From: Saitoella complicata NRRL Y-17804
Lineage: Eukaryota; Ascomycota; Saitoellomycetes; Saitoellales; Saitoellaceae
Reading direction: 5' to 3'
Assembly (NCBI RefSeq): GCF_001661265.1
Contig: NW_017566997.1
Location: 186,001-250,000, forward strand
DNA: 64,000 bases
Shown: one piece after another, positions 18,665 through 29,800 of the stretch
How positions within the stretch are numbered: the first letter of the stretch is position 1
How the letters are laid out: the number at the start of each line of letters is the position of its first letter
Notes under the pieces: generated by a model
What the model saw: the letters and a program-made list of their open reading frames with translations, nothing else
Database searches by the model: none
Told to the model about the DNA's origin: nothing
Made by a program: the position numbers and the translations under genes

Positions 18665-20470
18665 CTATCCAGTCACCAGGAACTCCTCCACCGCTGCCAG
18701 CTTATTCTTCCACTCGGACCACAACCGACTCGTCTCTCCCTGCTTATCCAACTCCTCAACGACTTCATCAATACCTTTGCCCTCACCCAAGTGATAGTTA
18801 TCCCCTTCCAATATGTCAGTGAGCTCACACCTCATCTGATACCTCCAATGATAGAAATAATGCGAATGGATCGTTCGTGCAAAACATGACCTTCCCAAAT
18901 ACCAATCTGACTTTTGACTCTTTCGCTTGGTTTGTTCGTGTTCGGAGTCACTCGCGCTGGAGATAGCTGAGCCCGACGATGCGTCGTCCGCTTCTTCGTA
19001 TGATTGCAGAGTTTTGGGATCATATCTAGGTCCGCTGAGGTAGACACGGTATGTCGCCTTGCGGTTCGTGATATTGCAGGCGTCGCAGTTGTACCCGTCA
19101 TGATTGGCGAAAGTATCGATGAACGGGCGAGTCTTCAACGCCCTCATGAATGGTTTCTTCCATGCCGAACTATTAATAACCGAATCCCGGATCGGTCCCA
19201 TCTTCCTTTCGAGGGACTGTAAGGCTCCACGGAAGTAGTCGTTTGTAGTTAAGTGATCAGCGTCAGCAAACTCCGGGTCGAGCATTGCGTGGACTTCGTG
19301 TTGGATAAAGACCTTGAAGTGGTGACTGAGTTTTTGGTGGCTCTCACGTGTGAATTCCCATGGCGTGGCCATTGCTACCTGGTCCGCCCCCAATCCTTCT
19401 TCTTCGTCGTAATCGATGAATCCTGCATCACTGCCCTCATCCGAATCATCCTCCCCATCCTCCTCGGATCCAGACTGGGATTCTTTTCCGAGAACGTCCA
19501 CGTCATGACCTTGCTTCTTCCTCTTTAGCATCTCCAGCTTTTTCTGGAATGCAGTCTTCTTCGTTTGTGGTGCGTTGCGACCCCGTGTTCGCTCTTTGAT
19601 GACTCTTGTTGAGCGTAGTGAAACGGCTTCTCGCTTGAGCTCTTCGTCCACATCGTTATCCGAGGCGTTTGACTTACTGCTGGCCTCCTTGTCGTCAGCA
19701 CGAGGAATGTAGCGTTTCCGCCGGGATTTAGGCCCGACGATAGCATCTTCATCCTCCTCGTCTTCGTCGTCATTTGAAAGGATGACCCCCTTCTTCGCAA
19801 CCCTTCCCGCGGGTCTGGGCGGCGCCTGTTTTTTCTGCTTCGGCGACAGAGAAGCACGAAGAAGGACTTTCGCGTTCGCGTTCTTGGTCTCTGGTTTCTC
19901 CTTTTTGGCCTCTCCATCCACTCTCTTGCCAGTGTCCCGTCTTGAACGTTTGTTCACGGGCTCACGACTTTCTGACGCCGTGTCTGATGAAGACTCCACC
20001 CTCCGTTTCGCAGGCGTCATTTGCTTCTTCCTGGGTTCCTCATCATCATCTTCTTCGCTAGACGTCGTACCAGAGCGTCGCAAAGCTAAAGATATAGACT
20101 TTGGCGCCTTATCCATCACCAGTTCATCCAACTCGTCGTCACTACTCGATACCTCCTGAACCGGCTCTGGCAGTTCCTTGCTCTTGTTTGGCGTAGACAT
20201 TCCCTTCTCTTTCTTCGCCAGCTCGTCCGTCACCTCAACGTCACTGGATTCCTCTTCAGGGATCTCAATTGGCGCAGAAGAGGCCGGCGCCAGCGGAGGC
20301 GATGACGTCGCGGGACGTGAATTGAACGCTGCTACGATTGCATCTTGCACGTCGTTCGGTTTTGAAGGTTGAGAAAATGATAGCTGCGTTTGCTTCGGCT
20401 CGCGCTTCCTCTTGGTGCCGGCACTTCCCGACTTCTTCGCTTTCTGAGCGCTGGCGGGACCAAACACCAT
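18665..20470 (-). CDS. DUF4211-domain nuclear protein
   Basis: This single exon encodes 601 residues from the ATG at 20470. The first ~370 residues are low-complexity: Lys/Arg-rich patches (KRKREPKQ, KRRVESSS) alternate with acidic serine clusters, consistent with a nuclear, phosphorylated protein. A short KQTQLSFSQ near residue 25 resembles a degenerate PCNA-interaction motif, weakly. The C-terminal ~230 residues carry the DUF4211 module: WEFTRESHQKLSHHFKVFIQH, DYFRGALQSLERKMGPIRDS, a CxxC in HDGYNCDACN, then FARTIHSHYFYHWRYQMRCEL. The domain is widespread in fungi, with no settled function that I know of. It faces TOM22 tail to tail. Confidence 0.85.
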   Translation of the reverse strand: MVFGPASAQKAKKSGSAGTKRKREPKQTQLSFSQPSKPNDVQDAIVAAFNSRPATSSPPLAPASSAPIEIPEEESSDVEVTDELAKKEKGMSTPNKSKELPEPVQEVSSSDDELDELVMDKAPKSISLALRRSGTTSSEEDDDEEPRKKQMTPAKRRVESSSDTASESREPVNKRSRRDTGKRVDGEAKKEKPETKNANAKVLLRASLSPKQKKQAPPRPAGRVAKKGVILSNDDEDEEDEDAIVGPKSRRKRYIPRADDKEASSKSNASDNDVDEELKREAVSLRSTRVIKERTRGRNAPQTKKTAFQKKLEMLKRKKQGHDVDVLGKESQSGSEEDGEDDSDEGSDAGFIDYDEEEGLGADQVAMATPWEFTRESHQKLSHHFKVFIQHEVHAMLDPEFADADHLTTNDYFRGALQSLERKMGPIRDSVINSSAWKKPFMRALKTRPFIDTFANHDGYNCDACNITNRKATYRVYLSGPRYDPKTLQSYEEADDASSGSAISSASDSEHEQTKRKSQKSDWYLGRSCFARTIHSHYFYHWRYQMRCELTDILEGDNYHLGEGKGIDEVVEELDKQGETSRLWSEWKNKLAAVEEFLVTG

Positions 20471-20764
20471 GGTGATTGCCGTTGATAGATGAATGACAAG
20501 AAGCAATGGCTGTAGTAACAACGGACGACAGCTTGGATGTTGCGACCCTTCAACGCTCAGCTTCTACGACCCAGGCCTCCTCCAGATGTCGCGACTTCAA
20601 AAGTGTACATGCGCGCTAAGACGATAACGGCGATATATAGCGAAGTAATTAAGGACGTCGTCATGGGAGTTGCAAGCGATGACATTGTTTGATAGTAGAA
20701 GGGAGTCTAGTGTTCTCCAAAGTTGTCCGTTCCCTGATTGTCCTTTTGCTCAATGAATGTCCGT
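20471..20764. other. Intergenic between DUF4211 gene and acyltransferase gene
   Basis: This is a 294-bp gap between two minus-strand genes: the DUF4211 promoter and the 3' end of the acyltransferase. The frame of the DUF4211 gene remains open to 20521 but lacks an upstream ATG. Confidence 0.45.
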
Positions 20765-22063
20765 TCAAGTCGACCCGTACTTGGGCTTTCCCACAACCCA
20801 AACCACTTCACCCACCCTCAACAAACCTCCAGTAAACAGACCGACCCATCCCTTCAACTCCTCAAAATATCCATACTTCACGAACACGCCGGAAAATAGC
20901 TTGTTGCTGATACCATACGTCACAACGAGGTTCATCAAGAAGCACACCCACCATGGCCAGTACTTCGACGACCGGAATACCGTCTTTTGCAGAAGGACCT
21001 GTCCAACACAGAGAAAACCTTGCAGAACGAAGTATGCAAGGTTCGATAGGTCCAGCGTGGAAAAGGCGAAGAAGTTGATGTATACGTGCATCAACCCCGA
21101 GAAGAGGAAGATGAGCATGGCCGTTGCACTTGTTTTCCACATCGCCGGCTTCGGCTTCGGTTGTTCTTTCGCAGCATCCGCGTACGTTGTCGGCTTCCCC
21201 GTGACCTCATCTTTCTCCTCGTTCTGCGCTCCAAACACCATGGAAAAGATAACCCCATGAAACAAATCCTTGATAGCCAAATTCCATCTCCGACTCCAAA
21301 AATCCCTAGGACTCGTCGCAGCCCAAGGGTTATCAAACATGTCCTTCATCTCGATCCCACTAACCAATTGGCAGAATTTGAACCACCCATCCATGCTTGC
21401 ACCCATCATGAGGGTGATTGCGATACCGATGATAATGTATGAGATGCGTTCTTGGATGAAGGACAGGTTGTCGAGATCTTGTACCCGAGATGGAACGAAG
21501 CGGATGATGAATGCGACTGCGATTGATTCGACGAGGTTGTGCGTTAATAGACTGCGGAAAGCACGATAGCGAGGTGACAGTCCTGTTGCTTGGCGTTTTG
21601 CGATGACTTTCGAATCGGTCAAAGGGAAGGAAAAGAGATGAAGGTAGAGAAGGGGTAGTGTAGCCGGCGCATCCAGGTGAAGATAGTACAGGTCGTACAG
21701 GCGCATCGAGATTAGGAAGCCAAGCTATAGTTTGTCAGCACGGATTCCGCAAAATTCTTAGACGAAGCTTACCATTGGTAGCGTTGCATTCACAACTTTA
21801 CTCCCCGAGTCGCCAACAACAGCCGGTAAAGCCAAGACAGCTAAGATCCACAACCACACCTCCGCCCGCTTCGCCGTCGTCCTAGGCTTCCCCAACAACC
21901 CAAAGTGTAGTCTCAGCAGAAGCGCCGCGAAGAAGACATATGGAGGAAGCACGAGGCGGAATAATGGCGCAGTGATCTGAGGCCTCGTAACATCGTAGTC
22001 TGCCGTTACAGGGAAGACATAAGAGAAGGCGCGACCGATCCAGCTAATATGATACTCAGACAT
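20765..22063 (-). CDS. Membrane-bound acyltransferase, wax-synthase (MBOAT-like) family
   Basis: Two exons (22063..21773, 21724..20765) around a 48-nt intron give 416 residues. At least seven hydrophobic segments are visible, including residues about 30-50, 68-90, 200-225 and three near the C-terminus. The family signature NPWAATSPRDFWSRRWN matches the wax synthase domain (PF13813), and the following His in the membrane helix region GLMHVYI is placed like the MBOAT catalytic His. Fungal members acetylate or acylate small molecules, some in terpenoid or mycotoxin pathways (Tri7-like). No biosynthetic partner genes are adjacent, so a secondary-metabolite role is not supported here. The substrate is unknown. 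Confidence 0.88.
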
Positions 22064-22491
22064 GAAACTGGAGGTCCGCGCTGGTCGCTTCCGTTGTAAC
22101 TGCGAAGAACGGTGTTAAACGGTAGAATTGGGTTGAAATGACCTTCAGATTCGAGAAGTAACAGCGGCCGATTCGATGACAGCCGTCTACGCAGGTGGAT
22201 GCGCCGGAAGCATCGGCCCGTGGTCACCTTGGGCGAGATGACCCCTGGGTCAACAGCAGTTCAAATGAACATATAAAGGTGTTTTTCGAAATACTGTCGT
22301 CGTCTTCTGGTCAAGAAACCGCGGTTATATCGAGAACTCATCGCGTCAATTGCAAGTTGGCCGCGATCGGAGCGCGGTTGTCGGGACGCGTGATTCGCCA
22401 AACGCGTCGCCAATTGCAAGTTGCGCAGAATTCGACGTTCAGCGAGGTCCATCTTGAGTCGGAGAGTATCTCCGAATCCCGTTCAGACATC
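22064..22491. promoter_or_regulatory. Divergent promoter, acyltransferase and POT1, with two MCB sites
   Basis: This 428-bp head-to-head gap contains two ACGCGT hexamers at 22386-22391 and 22402-22407, about 85-105 bp upstream of the POT1 ATG. They are bracketed by a 13-bp direct repeat. ACGCGT is the MluI cell-cycle box bound by MBF at G1/S in yeasts. Control of POT1 by this route is inference. Confidence 0.6.
22347..22423 (+). repeat. 13-bp direct repeats flanking the two MCB sites
   Basis: CAATTGCAAGTTG occurs at 22347-22359 and 22411-22423 in the same orientation. Each copy is preceded closely by CGCGTC. The arrangement looks like a partially duplicated regulatory module. Confidence 0.85.
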
Positions 22492-24344
22492 ATGAATCCA
22501 TCAAAGCCTGTCCTACCAGGGGACACAGTGAGTTGCTTTATAGCAGTGATGGTGATCTAGAGCTAACTTGCCTGAAGAGCTTCGAGTACACCACGATAGC
22601 TGGTCTTGACGACACCTCCCCGGGAGAGATCGTCAGTGTTATCGGTGTTGTTGCATCGTACAAACCCGCTCGAAAGACCCGAGGAAAAGACTTCGTTACC
22701 TCAATCACTCTATGCGACTCGACTCGTTCACTCGTGTCATCTGGGCTGATGATCAACATCTTTCGGGAGAACATCGCAGATATGCCAACGTTCACAAGAC
22801 CCGACTACGACCCCGGAGATGACAAGAACCCTATTGTTATGGTGTGCAGGAATATGAAGCTACAGAGGTACGGTAATAACATTCAAGGGCTTAGCCGGTG
22901 GGATACCTCGCTGTGCGAGACTCAGGGCAATCGATTGCAACACATCGGTAAGCCGTCAACCTTGACAGCGGATGAACGTCGTTACGCGACTGAACTTTCG
23001 AAATACTGGACGACCCGTGGTGGTACCGCCGGTGCAATGGGCGTTTCTGCACAACAAATTGGTAGGAAGCACGTTACTCAGGTAGACGCTGCTCCTGCAA
23101 TGCAGCCAGGGACACGGCCCACTGCGAAGATCTCGGAGCTACAGTTTGATCGCTTCTATGATGTTTATGCACAGGTATTGAAGGCCTATCCAGTCGTAGG
23201 GCCACGAGGAGAATGCGAGATTTATGTTAGCGACTTCACTGAGAACGCTCTCGTGAAACACTGGAGGCAAGGTGAAAACACGCGGCACACATTCCCCGAG
23301 GGACGGTTTGTGCTACAAGTTACTTTATATCCTCCGCACTCACAATGGGCTCGTCAGAATGTCTTAATGGAGGGAGAATTTGTACTGTTGCGGAATTTAC
23401 GTGCGAAACGTAATCGTGATGGGCTACTAGAAGCGAATCTGCATGGTGATCGCGAGAACGAGGAGAAGGTAAACATCGAGAAGGTGCACAAAACGGATGC
23501 TGTGCTTGTGAATATCCATCGACGGCAGCGCGCACTTGAGGCAGCCTTGAAACGTCAGGCGGAGGGGGAGGCTAGAGAACTGAAGCGGAAACAACGGGAG
23601 GAAGAAGAAGCAGAAAGAGAACGGAAAAAGCCTGCACCGAATGTGGTCACTGTACATCCTCACATTGCCTTCACGTTGCCAGGAGATGTGCCCGATCCGA
23701 ATCCTGAGAGACCTCGAAAGTACAGGATGCACGTCCGTGTAATTGGCTTTCAGCCACGGGATCTGGCTCATTTCCGCGTGCAGTGGTGCGACAGATGCCA
23801 GTCCACGCTGTCTCGAGTATACGAAGCTTGTCCACGCTGCTTGTTCTCAAGTGCTCCCGCTTTGCCAGACTCTGACGCATCAGACGATGAGGAGACCACG
23901 CAAGTACCCACCCCAACGCCATCACAGAGCAGGGACAGGGACGGCATAGTGACAGATTCGAATGGAAAGAAGTGGGTATGGCACTTTGGTCTATTGGTGG
24001 AAGGCACGGATGGCATTGCCAGACCTGTATCAGTTTCAGGAGCAGATGCTATCGAGCTCCTTGGTGGTCTTAAACCATCCTGTCTTTCGACACCGAATGG
24101 TATCGATAGACTCAGGGAAATACTGTTCATGATGTGGGGAAACCTGCAGGAGATGAATACGGCCGCGGGGATGTTGGAGGCGAACCTCAGAGCTGGCAAG
24201 GGAAAGGGGAAGAAGAAGAAGGCGATAGCAGAACAAAAACCGAAGGAGGTGATGAGGCCATGGTTTGAGTGCTGCACGCAGGAGATGTACATGGACGGTC
24301 GTCGACACAGGCTTCTGCAGATGTTCGGGACGAGGATTGTGTAG
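22492..24344 (+). CDS. POT1: Protection of telomeres protein 1
   Basis: Pot1 binds the single-stranded telomeric G-overhang and belongs to shelterin. Exon 1 is 36 bases (22492..22527); a 50-nt intron with a GCTAAC branch site precedes exon 2 (22578..24344); 600 residues total. OB1 (Telo_bind) covers about 12-150: VSVIGVVASYKPARKTRGKDFVTSITLCD, GLMINIFRENIADMPTF, MKLQRYGNNIQGLS. OB2 follows (about 200-325), then a Lys/Glu-rich helix. The C-terminal part has a zinc-ribbon-like C416-x2-C419-x10-C430-x2-C433 and an OB3-like fold ending HRLLQMFGTRIV. In human POT1 the matching cysteines are split by a resolvase-like insert; here they sit close together. Identity rests on OB1 and overall order. Confidence 0.9.
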
Positions 24345-24653
24345 ACAGATAGATTCCCACGCTTTCACGTGATAACCGAATACATAACGTTGTCTGGATA
24401 TGGCCCGAGCATCATTATAAGAGTTCCGTCGTTTGGTAGAATTAAGCTTACGTTCTCGCAGCGCTTTCTCCGTACGGTGAGTGGGTTAGGGCAACGCTGT
24501 TTAGGTACGGGTGGGTTGCCTCCCAGGGCGAATCAAAACAGAAAAAAGAGACTACGCACGAGCACGAGTGTTCTCAGTGAACGGGCCAAACACGGACCAC
24601 CAACAGCAACTCAATTGTCGCTTTCGCAGCATAGATACCTACCCACACCCACT
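24345..24653. other. Intergenic, importin-alpha promoter region
   Basis: This tandem gap of 309 bp lies after POT1. Open frames entering the importin-alpha start (from 24369 and 24511) are extensions or shifted shadows. Nothing else is seen. Confidence 0.45.
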
Positions 24654-26450
24654 ATGTCTGACAGGTTCACCGCCGAGCACCGTCGCTCCAACTTCAAGTC
24701 CAAGGGGCTTTTCAAGCAGGATGAGCTCCGTCGTCGTCGTGAGGAGGCTCAGGTTGAGATCAGAAAAGCGAAGAGGGAGGAGTCTTTGGCGAAGAGGAGA
24801 AACATGGCTGTCGCCTCTGCTGTTGGCGATTTGGACAGTGATGACGAGGAATTGGGTGTCGGAGAATCTCAGGTGAGTTTCGTCATCTAGGTGTTGGGCA
24901 GTTGACGTTGCGCTTGCAATTGCAATGGCTCGAGTCAACAGTATCGTTGACCAGTGTATGCGTATATGCGTGGCTCTGCTTTTCATCCCATTGTCCGTCA
25001 TGGGCATTTATGCGGACATTTGCTAACAGTTCCTTTCCAGCTTAACGATGAACTCCCTCAGATGATGGCTGGTGTCTTCTCCGAAGATATCGAGCAGCAA
25101 ATCGCCGCAACCACCAAGTTCCGCAAGCTTCTCTCCAAGGAGCGCAACCCACCAATTGAGAAGGTTATCGAGTGCGGTGTCGTTCAGCGTTTCGTCGAGT
25201 TCTTGCGCAGCCCCCACACCCTCGTTCAGTTTGAGGCCGCCTGGGCATTGACCAACATCGCTTCCGGTAGCTCCAGTCAGACGCAGGTCGTCATGGAGGC
25301 TGGTGCCGTCCCTATTTTCGTTGAGTTGTTGAGCAGCCCTGAGGCCGATGTCAGGGAGCAGGCTGTCTGGGCTTTGGGTAACATCGCCGGTGATTCGCCG
25401 CAGTGCCGTGACTTCGTCCTTCGCGCTGGTGCTCTGCGTCCTCTCTTGGCCTTGTTGAGCGACTCTCGCAAGTTGAGCATGCTCCGCAACGCTACCTGGA
25501 CCTTGTCCAACTTCTGCCGTGGAAAGACCCCTCAGCCCGACTGGGGCATGATCGCTCCTGCTTTGCCTGTGTTGGCTAAGCTCATCTTCTCCTTGGACGA
25601 TGAGGTTTTGATTGATGCATGCTGGGCTATCTCTTACCTCTCCGACGGTTCCAACGACAAGATCCAGGCCGTTATCGAGGCCGGTATCCCCCGTCGCCTT
25701 GTCGAGCTCTTGATGCACCAGTCCACCTCTGTCCAGACCCCGGCATTGCGTTCTGTCGGTAACATTGTCACTGGTGACGACGTTCAGACCCAGGTTATCA
25801 TCAACTGCGGTGTTCTCCCTGCATTGCTCTCCCTTCTTTCCAGTAGCAAGGACGGCATTCGCAAGGAGGCTTGCTGGACTATCTCCAACATCACTGCCGG
25901 TAACTGCGCCCAGATCCAGGCTGTCGTTGACGCCAACATTATCCCTCCTCTCATCCACTTGCTCCAGAACGCCGACTTCAAGACCAAGAAGGAGGCATGC
26001 TGGGCCATCTCCAACGCCACTTCTGGTGGATTGGCCAAGCCTGATCAGATTCGCTACCTTGTTCAGCAGGGCTGCATCAAGCCCCTCTGTGATCTTCTTA
26101 CCTGCATGGACAACAAGATCATCCAGGTTGCTCTTGATGGTCTGGAGAACATTCTTAAGGTCGGTGAGATGGACAAGGAGCAGTACGGTGGTACGAACCA
26201 GTACGCCCTCTTCATTGAGGAGGCTGGTGGTATGGAGAAGATTCATAACGCCCAGAGCTCCAGTAACGAGGAGATCTACTTGAAGGCATACAACGTCATC
26301 GAGAGGTACTTCGGTGAGGAAGATGTGGATGACACTGGTTTGGCTCCTCAGACCGGTGAGGGAGGTCAGTTCACTTTCGGTGGTCTCGAGGAGAACGTGC
26401 CGTCGGGTGGTTTCCAGTTCGCTGGCGGTAACGACTCTATGATGCAGTAG
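24654..26450 (+). CDS. SRP1: Importin subunit alpha
   Basis: Importin-alpha is the adaptor that binds classical nuclear localisation signals and carries cargo with importin-beta. Two exons (24654..24872, 25041..26450) give 542 residues, exactly the usual length. The importin-beta-binding domain is at about 1-55 ([40 protein letters not shown]). Ten ARM repeats follow, with the repeated Trp-Ala-x-x-Asn pattern of the NLS groove ([60 protein letters not shown]). The C-terminal tail with EEDVDDTG fits CAS binding. The intron is 168 nt, long for this window. Codon use is strongly biased, as expected of a highly expressed gene, which produces a long antisense shadow frame. Confidence 0.97.
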
Positions 26451-26864
26451 TAAGTGGTTTCTTATGATGCGAGAAAGACTTGTGTTGCGAGAGAGGTATG
26501 ATCTAGAGAGTGTCCTGTTCGTGGACTCTCGGTTTCTGGTTTGTTTTCGGCCCCTACAGTTTTATCAGCATAATGTTATTGGACGTGACGCGTTATGGGA
26601 ATTCACGCGGAGGATCTGGGATTCCTCTACTTGCGGTTTTGCTATTCAGTTTTAGGAACTGTTGCGTCAAGGGTTGCTTTGTCTGATGTTTTTGCGTTGT
26701 TCTTTCTTTTTCGGTTTGCCCCATGTTACCCCTTCATCTTCGGAGCATCATCGTATATAGCATACACAAATCATCTACATAATCACACCTGTCCTATCCT
26801 TTGAAAGATGTCTTTATTGACTATCTAGCTAACCAGCGTCTAGATCTAATGTGTATCTCGGTTT
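26451..26864. other. Intergenic between convergent SRP1 and DExH helicase genes
   Basis: This 414-bp space holds two 3' ends. Two short plus-strand frames (26464-26655, 26595-26804) overlap each other and match nothing. One isolated ACGCGT at 26588-26593 is within chance expectation. Confidence 0.5.
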
Positions 26865-29800
26865 CTATAAACCATTGCCTTGCAGAAGCTGTGTCACACA
26901 TGCCACCAACTCTATATCCATCTTCTTCTCTGCCGTAGGATCGTCGATACGCCGCTCCAATAGATCATCTAACATTGCACGGAGACGACCCACGAGTACC
27001 CCAATCCTGGCCCAAGCTTTGATGCGTGCCCAGCGCCCGACTGTGATACCTCGCCCGTTGACGTCGATCTCCAGGTTCCCGCCAAAGAAGAGGACAGCAT
27101 AGGCTCCCACGGGTGTAGCGTCTCGAAGGAATACTTTGCTCGTTGCCTGTTTGCTAAAATATGCGAGGAACAGGTCCTTGAACGTCTGCGCAGAAAACAA
27201 GGTGGACGACGGATGCAAGAAAACCCGACCATCGTCACGGGAGAAGAACTTGATAGCCTTCGCCTCGGGATCAACCTCGATTGCACCAGCACTGATAGCT
27301 TGGTACTTCTTATCTGGCAATTGGATGCGTGCGATATTCGGGTACGTCGCCGCAGCGACCACGGCACGTACTAGCGCCAAATTTCCGCTATTGACGGAGA
27401 AGGACGACACAGCATCTCGTGAGAACGGCAAAAAACCCGTCTCACGCAAAGCCGACAAATATTGTAACCGAGTAGACGCAATGTCAAACAGTGTAGGCTG
27501 TGAGAGGAAGTTTTTCTCACACCAAAGCCGTACTTCCCTGTTGGAGGTTGATCGTCTCATGTCGTTCCACGTATTAAAGGCCGTAACATCAGTTAGATGA
27601 TCCCCAGATCCGTTCGAGAATGCAAGACGTGCTTCCTTAGCTTCATCACGCCTGTCCGCAGGTGAAAGGAATGGACTTCGTACTGTAAGGATGGCCGCAA
27701 TGGTCAAAGCAACATCTAGGAGACCAAAGATAGACGCCAAGATAAGAAGCTTCGCGCAACGGAGATCTGCCGGAATCATTGACATATGCCTTCCTAGTGC
27801 CGTCAACTCTTCACGATCGTCATGTACGGCACCTACTTCGCGCAATGTGACTAGCGCTCTATCCATCGCACTGACGCTGGGCGGCGTCAGCGCTTTCAAG
27901 AGAAATCCCTTCACATCTTTAACGTCCATTGCTAGAACGCTCAAACATAGCTGCTCCAAAGGCGTCCTTGCAATCTCTGGCAACGACTGCTCGAGCATCT
28001 TCCTTTTCTCGGTTCGCCTAGTGAACAGCTTGTAGCACTTCCCTTGCGTAACTCGACCGGCACGACCGCGTCGTTGCTTGCATGCAGCGCGGGATGCCCA
28101 TGTTTCAACGAGTCTTACTATGTTGTCTTGCGGATCAAATACTGTTTCCTTTACACGACCAGAATCGAGCACAACAACAATGTCGTCAATGGTAATAGAC
28201 GTTTCCGCAACGTTAGTTGCCACGATAATCTTTCTTTCTCCAGGCGGGGCATGCGGAAATACACGCTTCTGTTCTGCTGGAGGCAGGGCAGCATGGAGAG
28301 GCATGATGTGATAGCGACCCCGAGAGGGTAAAGAGCTGATAGCGTCGATCGCTCGGGAAATCTCCATGGTACCGGACATGAAGATCAAGATTCTGCATAA
28401 AGAATTAGTGATGTATCTGTGTAATGGACTCCAAATGCCTTACCCTCCCTTGTTGTCGCCGAGGTCTTCATCAATATACTGTACAGCTTTCGCAATAAGG
28501 TCATAATCCACTCGATCTCCAATAGTCTTAAGGACATTTCTGACGGTCTCGTCAAAGTCACCTTCCTCGAAGTCGTCAGGGCCATCTTCCCCCCTTCGAT
28601 GCGCCCCGCCGCGCATGCTAACGTTCGTGGGACGATAATCCATAGCCTTGACTAGATCCTCAAGATAGTAGTCCTCCACTGGGAACGTTCGTCCCTCAAT
28701 ATGACAGCGTCCTACAGGTCCAATTTCCGAAAAGTACTGCGCGAACACGTCGGCATTGACAGTAGCGGACATGAGCACGACGGTCAGATCCCTTCGCCTC
28801 TTGACAAGTTCTTTTAAAATGACCAGTAAGAAGTCAGAATCAACTGATCGCTCGTGTACTTCGTCCAGAATTATGTGGCTGATGCCATCCAGTTCACCGT
28901 CAGCAGTTTGCATCCACCGCAGAACAACACCAGTAGTAACAAACCTGATCGCTGTATCCTGACCCCACTTGCTATCGCCTCGAATTGCATAACCCACTTC
29001 TGAGCCGACGCTTACTGCGCGTTCAGCGGCGACACGCTCAGCCAGCCCTAAAGCGCTGATTCGACGCGGTTGTGTACACACCATCGATGCACCTTCGCCC
29101 TGACCCGAAGCAAGCAAGTGATCTAGAAGGAATTGTATGACTTGGGTGCTCTTTCCTGAACCGGTCTCACCAGTGACTAGCGTTACCCTATGAGTCATAA
29201 TGGTCTGCACTATGTGGTCGCGTTGCAAGTATGCTGGGAGCTTTTGCCGGGCCGATAACATTGCTTGGTATTCTCTTGTCGCACATCTCGCTTGCCAAGC
29301 TTCTTTCAAACGTCGAGAGAGTGCACTGTCAACCGTAGAATTGAACTGGACATTAGACCTCACGACGCGGCGCAATCGGCGTTTACGCTTCTTTGTAACA
29401 CTGGTATCAGTGGCTTCGTTGAAGCCAGTGATTCCTCCAGACACTTCAACAAGTTTCCCTGGGTTATCGATGATAGTTTGCACGTTCTCCTCAATCCATT
29501 CGACAATGGCGTAGCACATCATGTCACCCACCAGATTGTCAACGGCGTATTGTCCGGCTTGACGTGCAATCGCCAGGCGAATATGGGCCGGTAATTGCGC
29601 TGCATGAAGGAAGAGCGCTGGAGGTTCCATAGGGTACGACGACGAAGGGTACATTGTCACCGATATGGAGCCATCCGTCCCTGTTACAGTCGATAACGAC
29701 ACTTTCCATGATGTGGGAGTCATGAGAAACCTCTCGACATAAATGGCCTCCAAGGAAATGGCCTCTTCGGACCAAAGGTCACTGCTTACTGCCTGAGCTT

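Noticed and set aside
20765-22063. Secondary-metabolite cluster around the wax-synthase-like gene, the FAD/Rieske gene and the 2OG oxygenase
   Set aside because: These genes are 14-30 kb apart with housekeeping genes between them and no backbone synthase is present.
25023-26246. 407-codon open frame antisense to importin-alpha
   Set aside because: It repeats with the ARM repeats of the sense gene, shows no independent motif, and is explained by codon bias.
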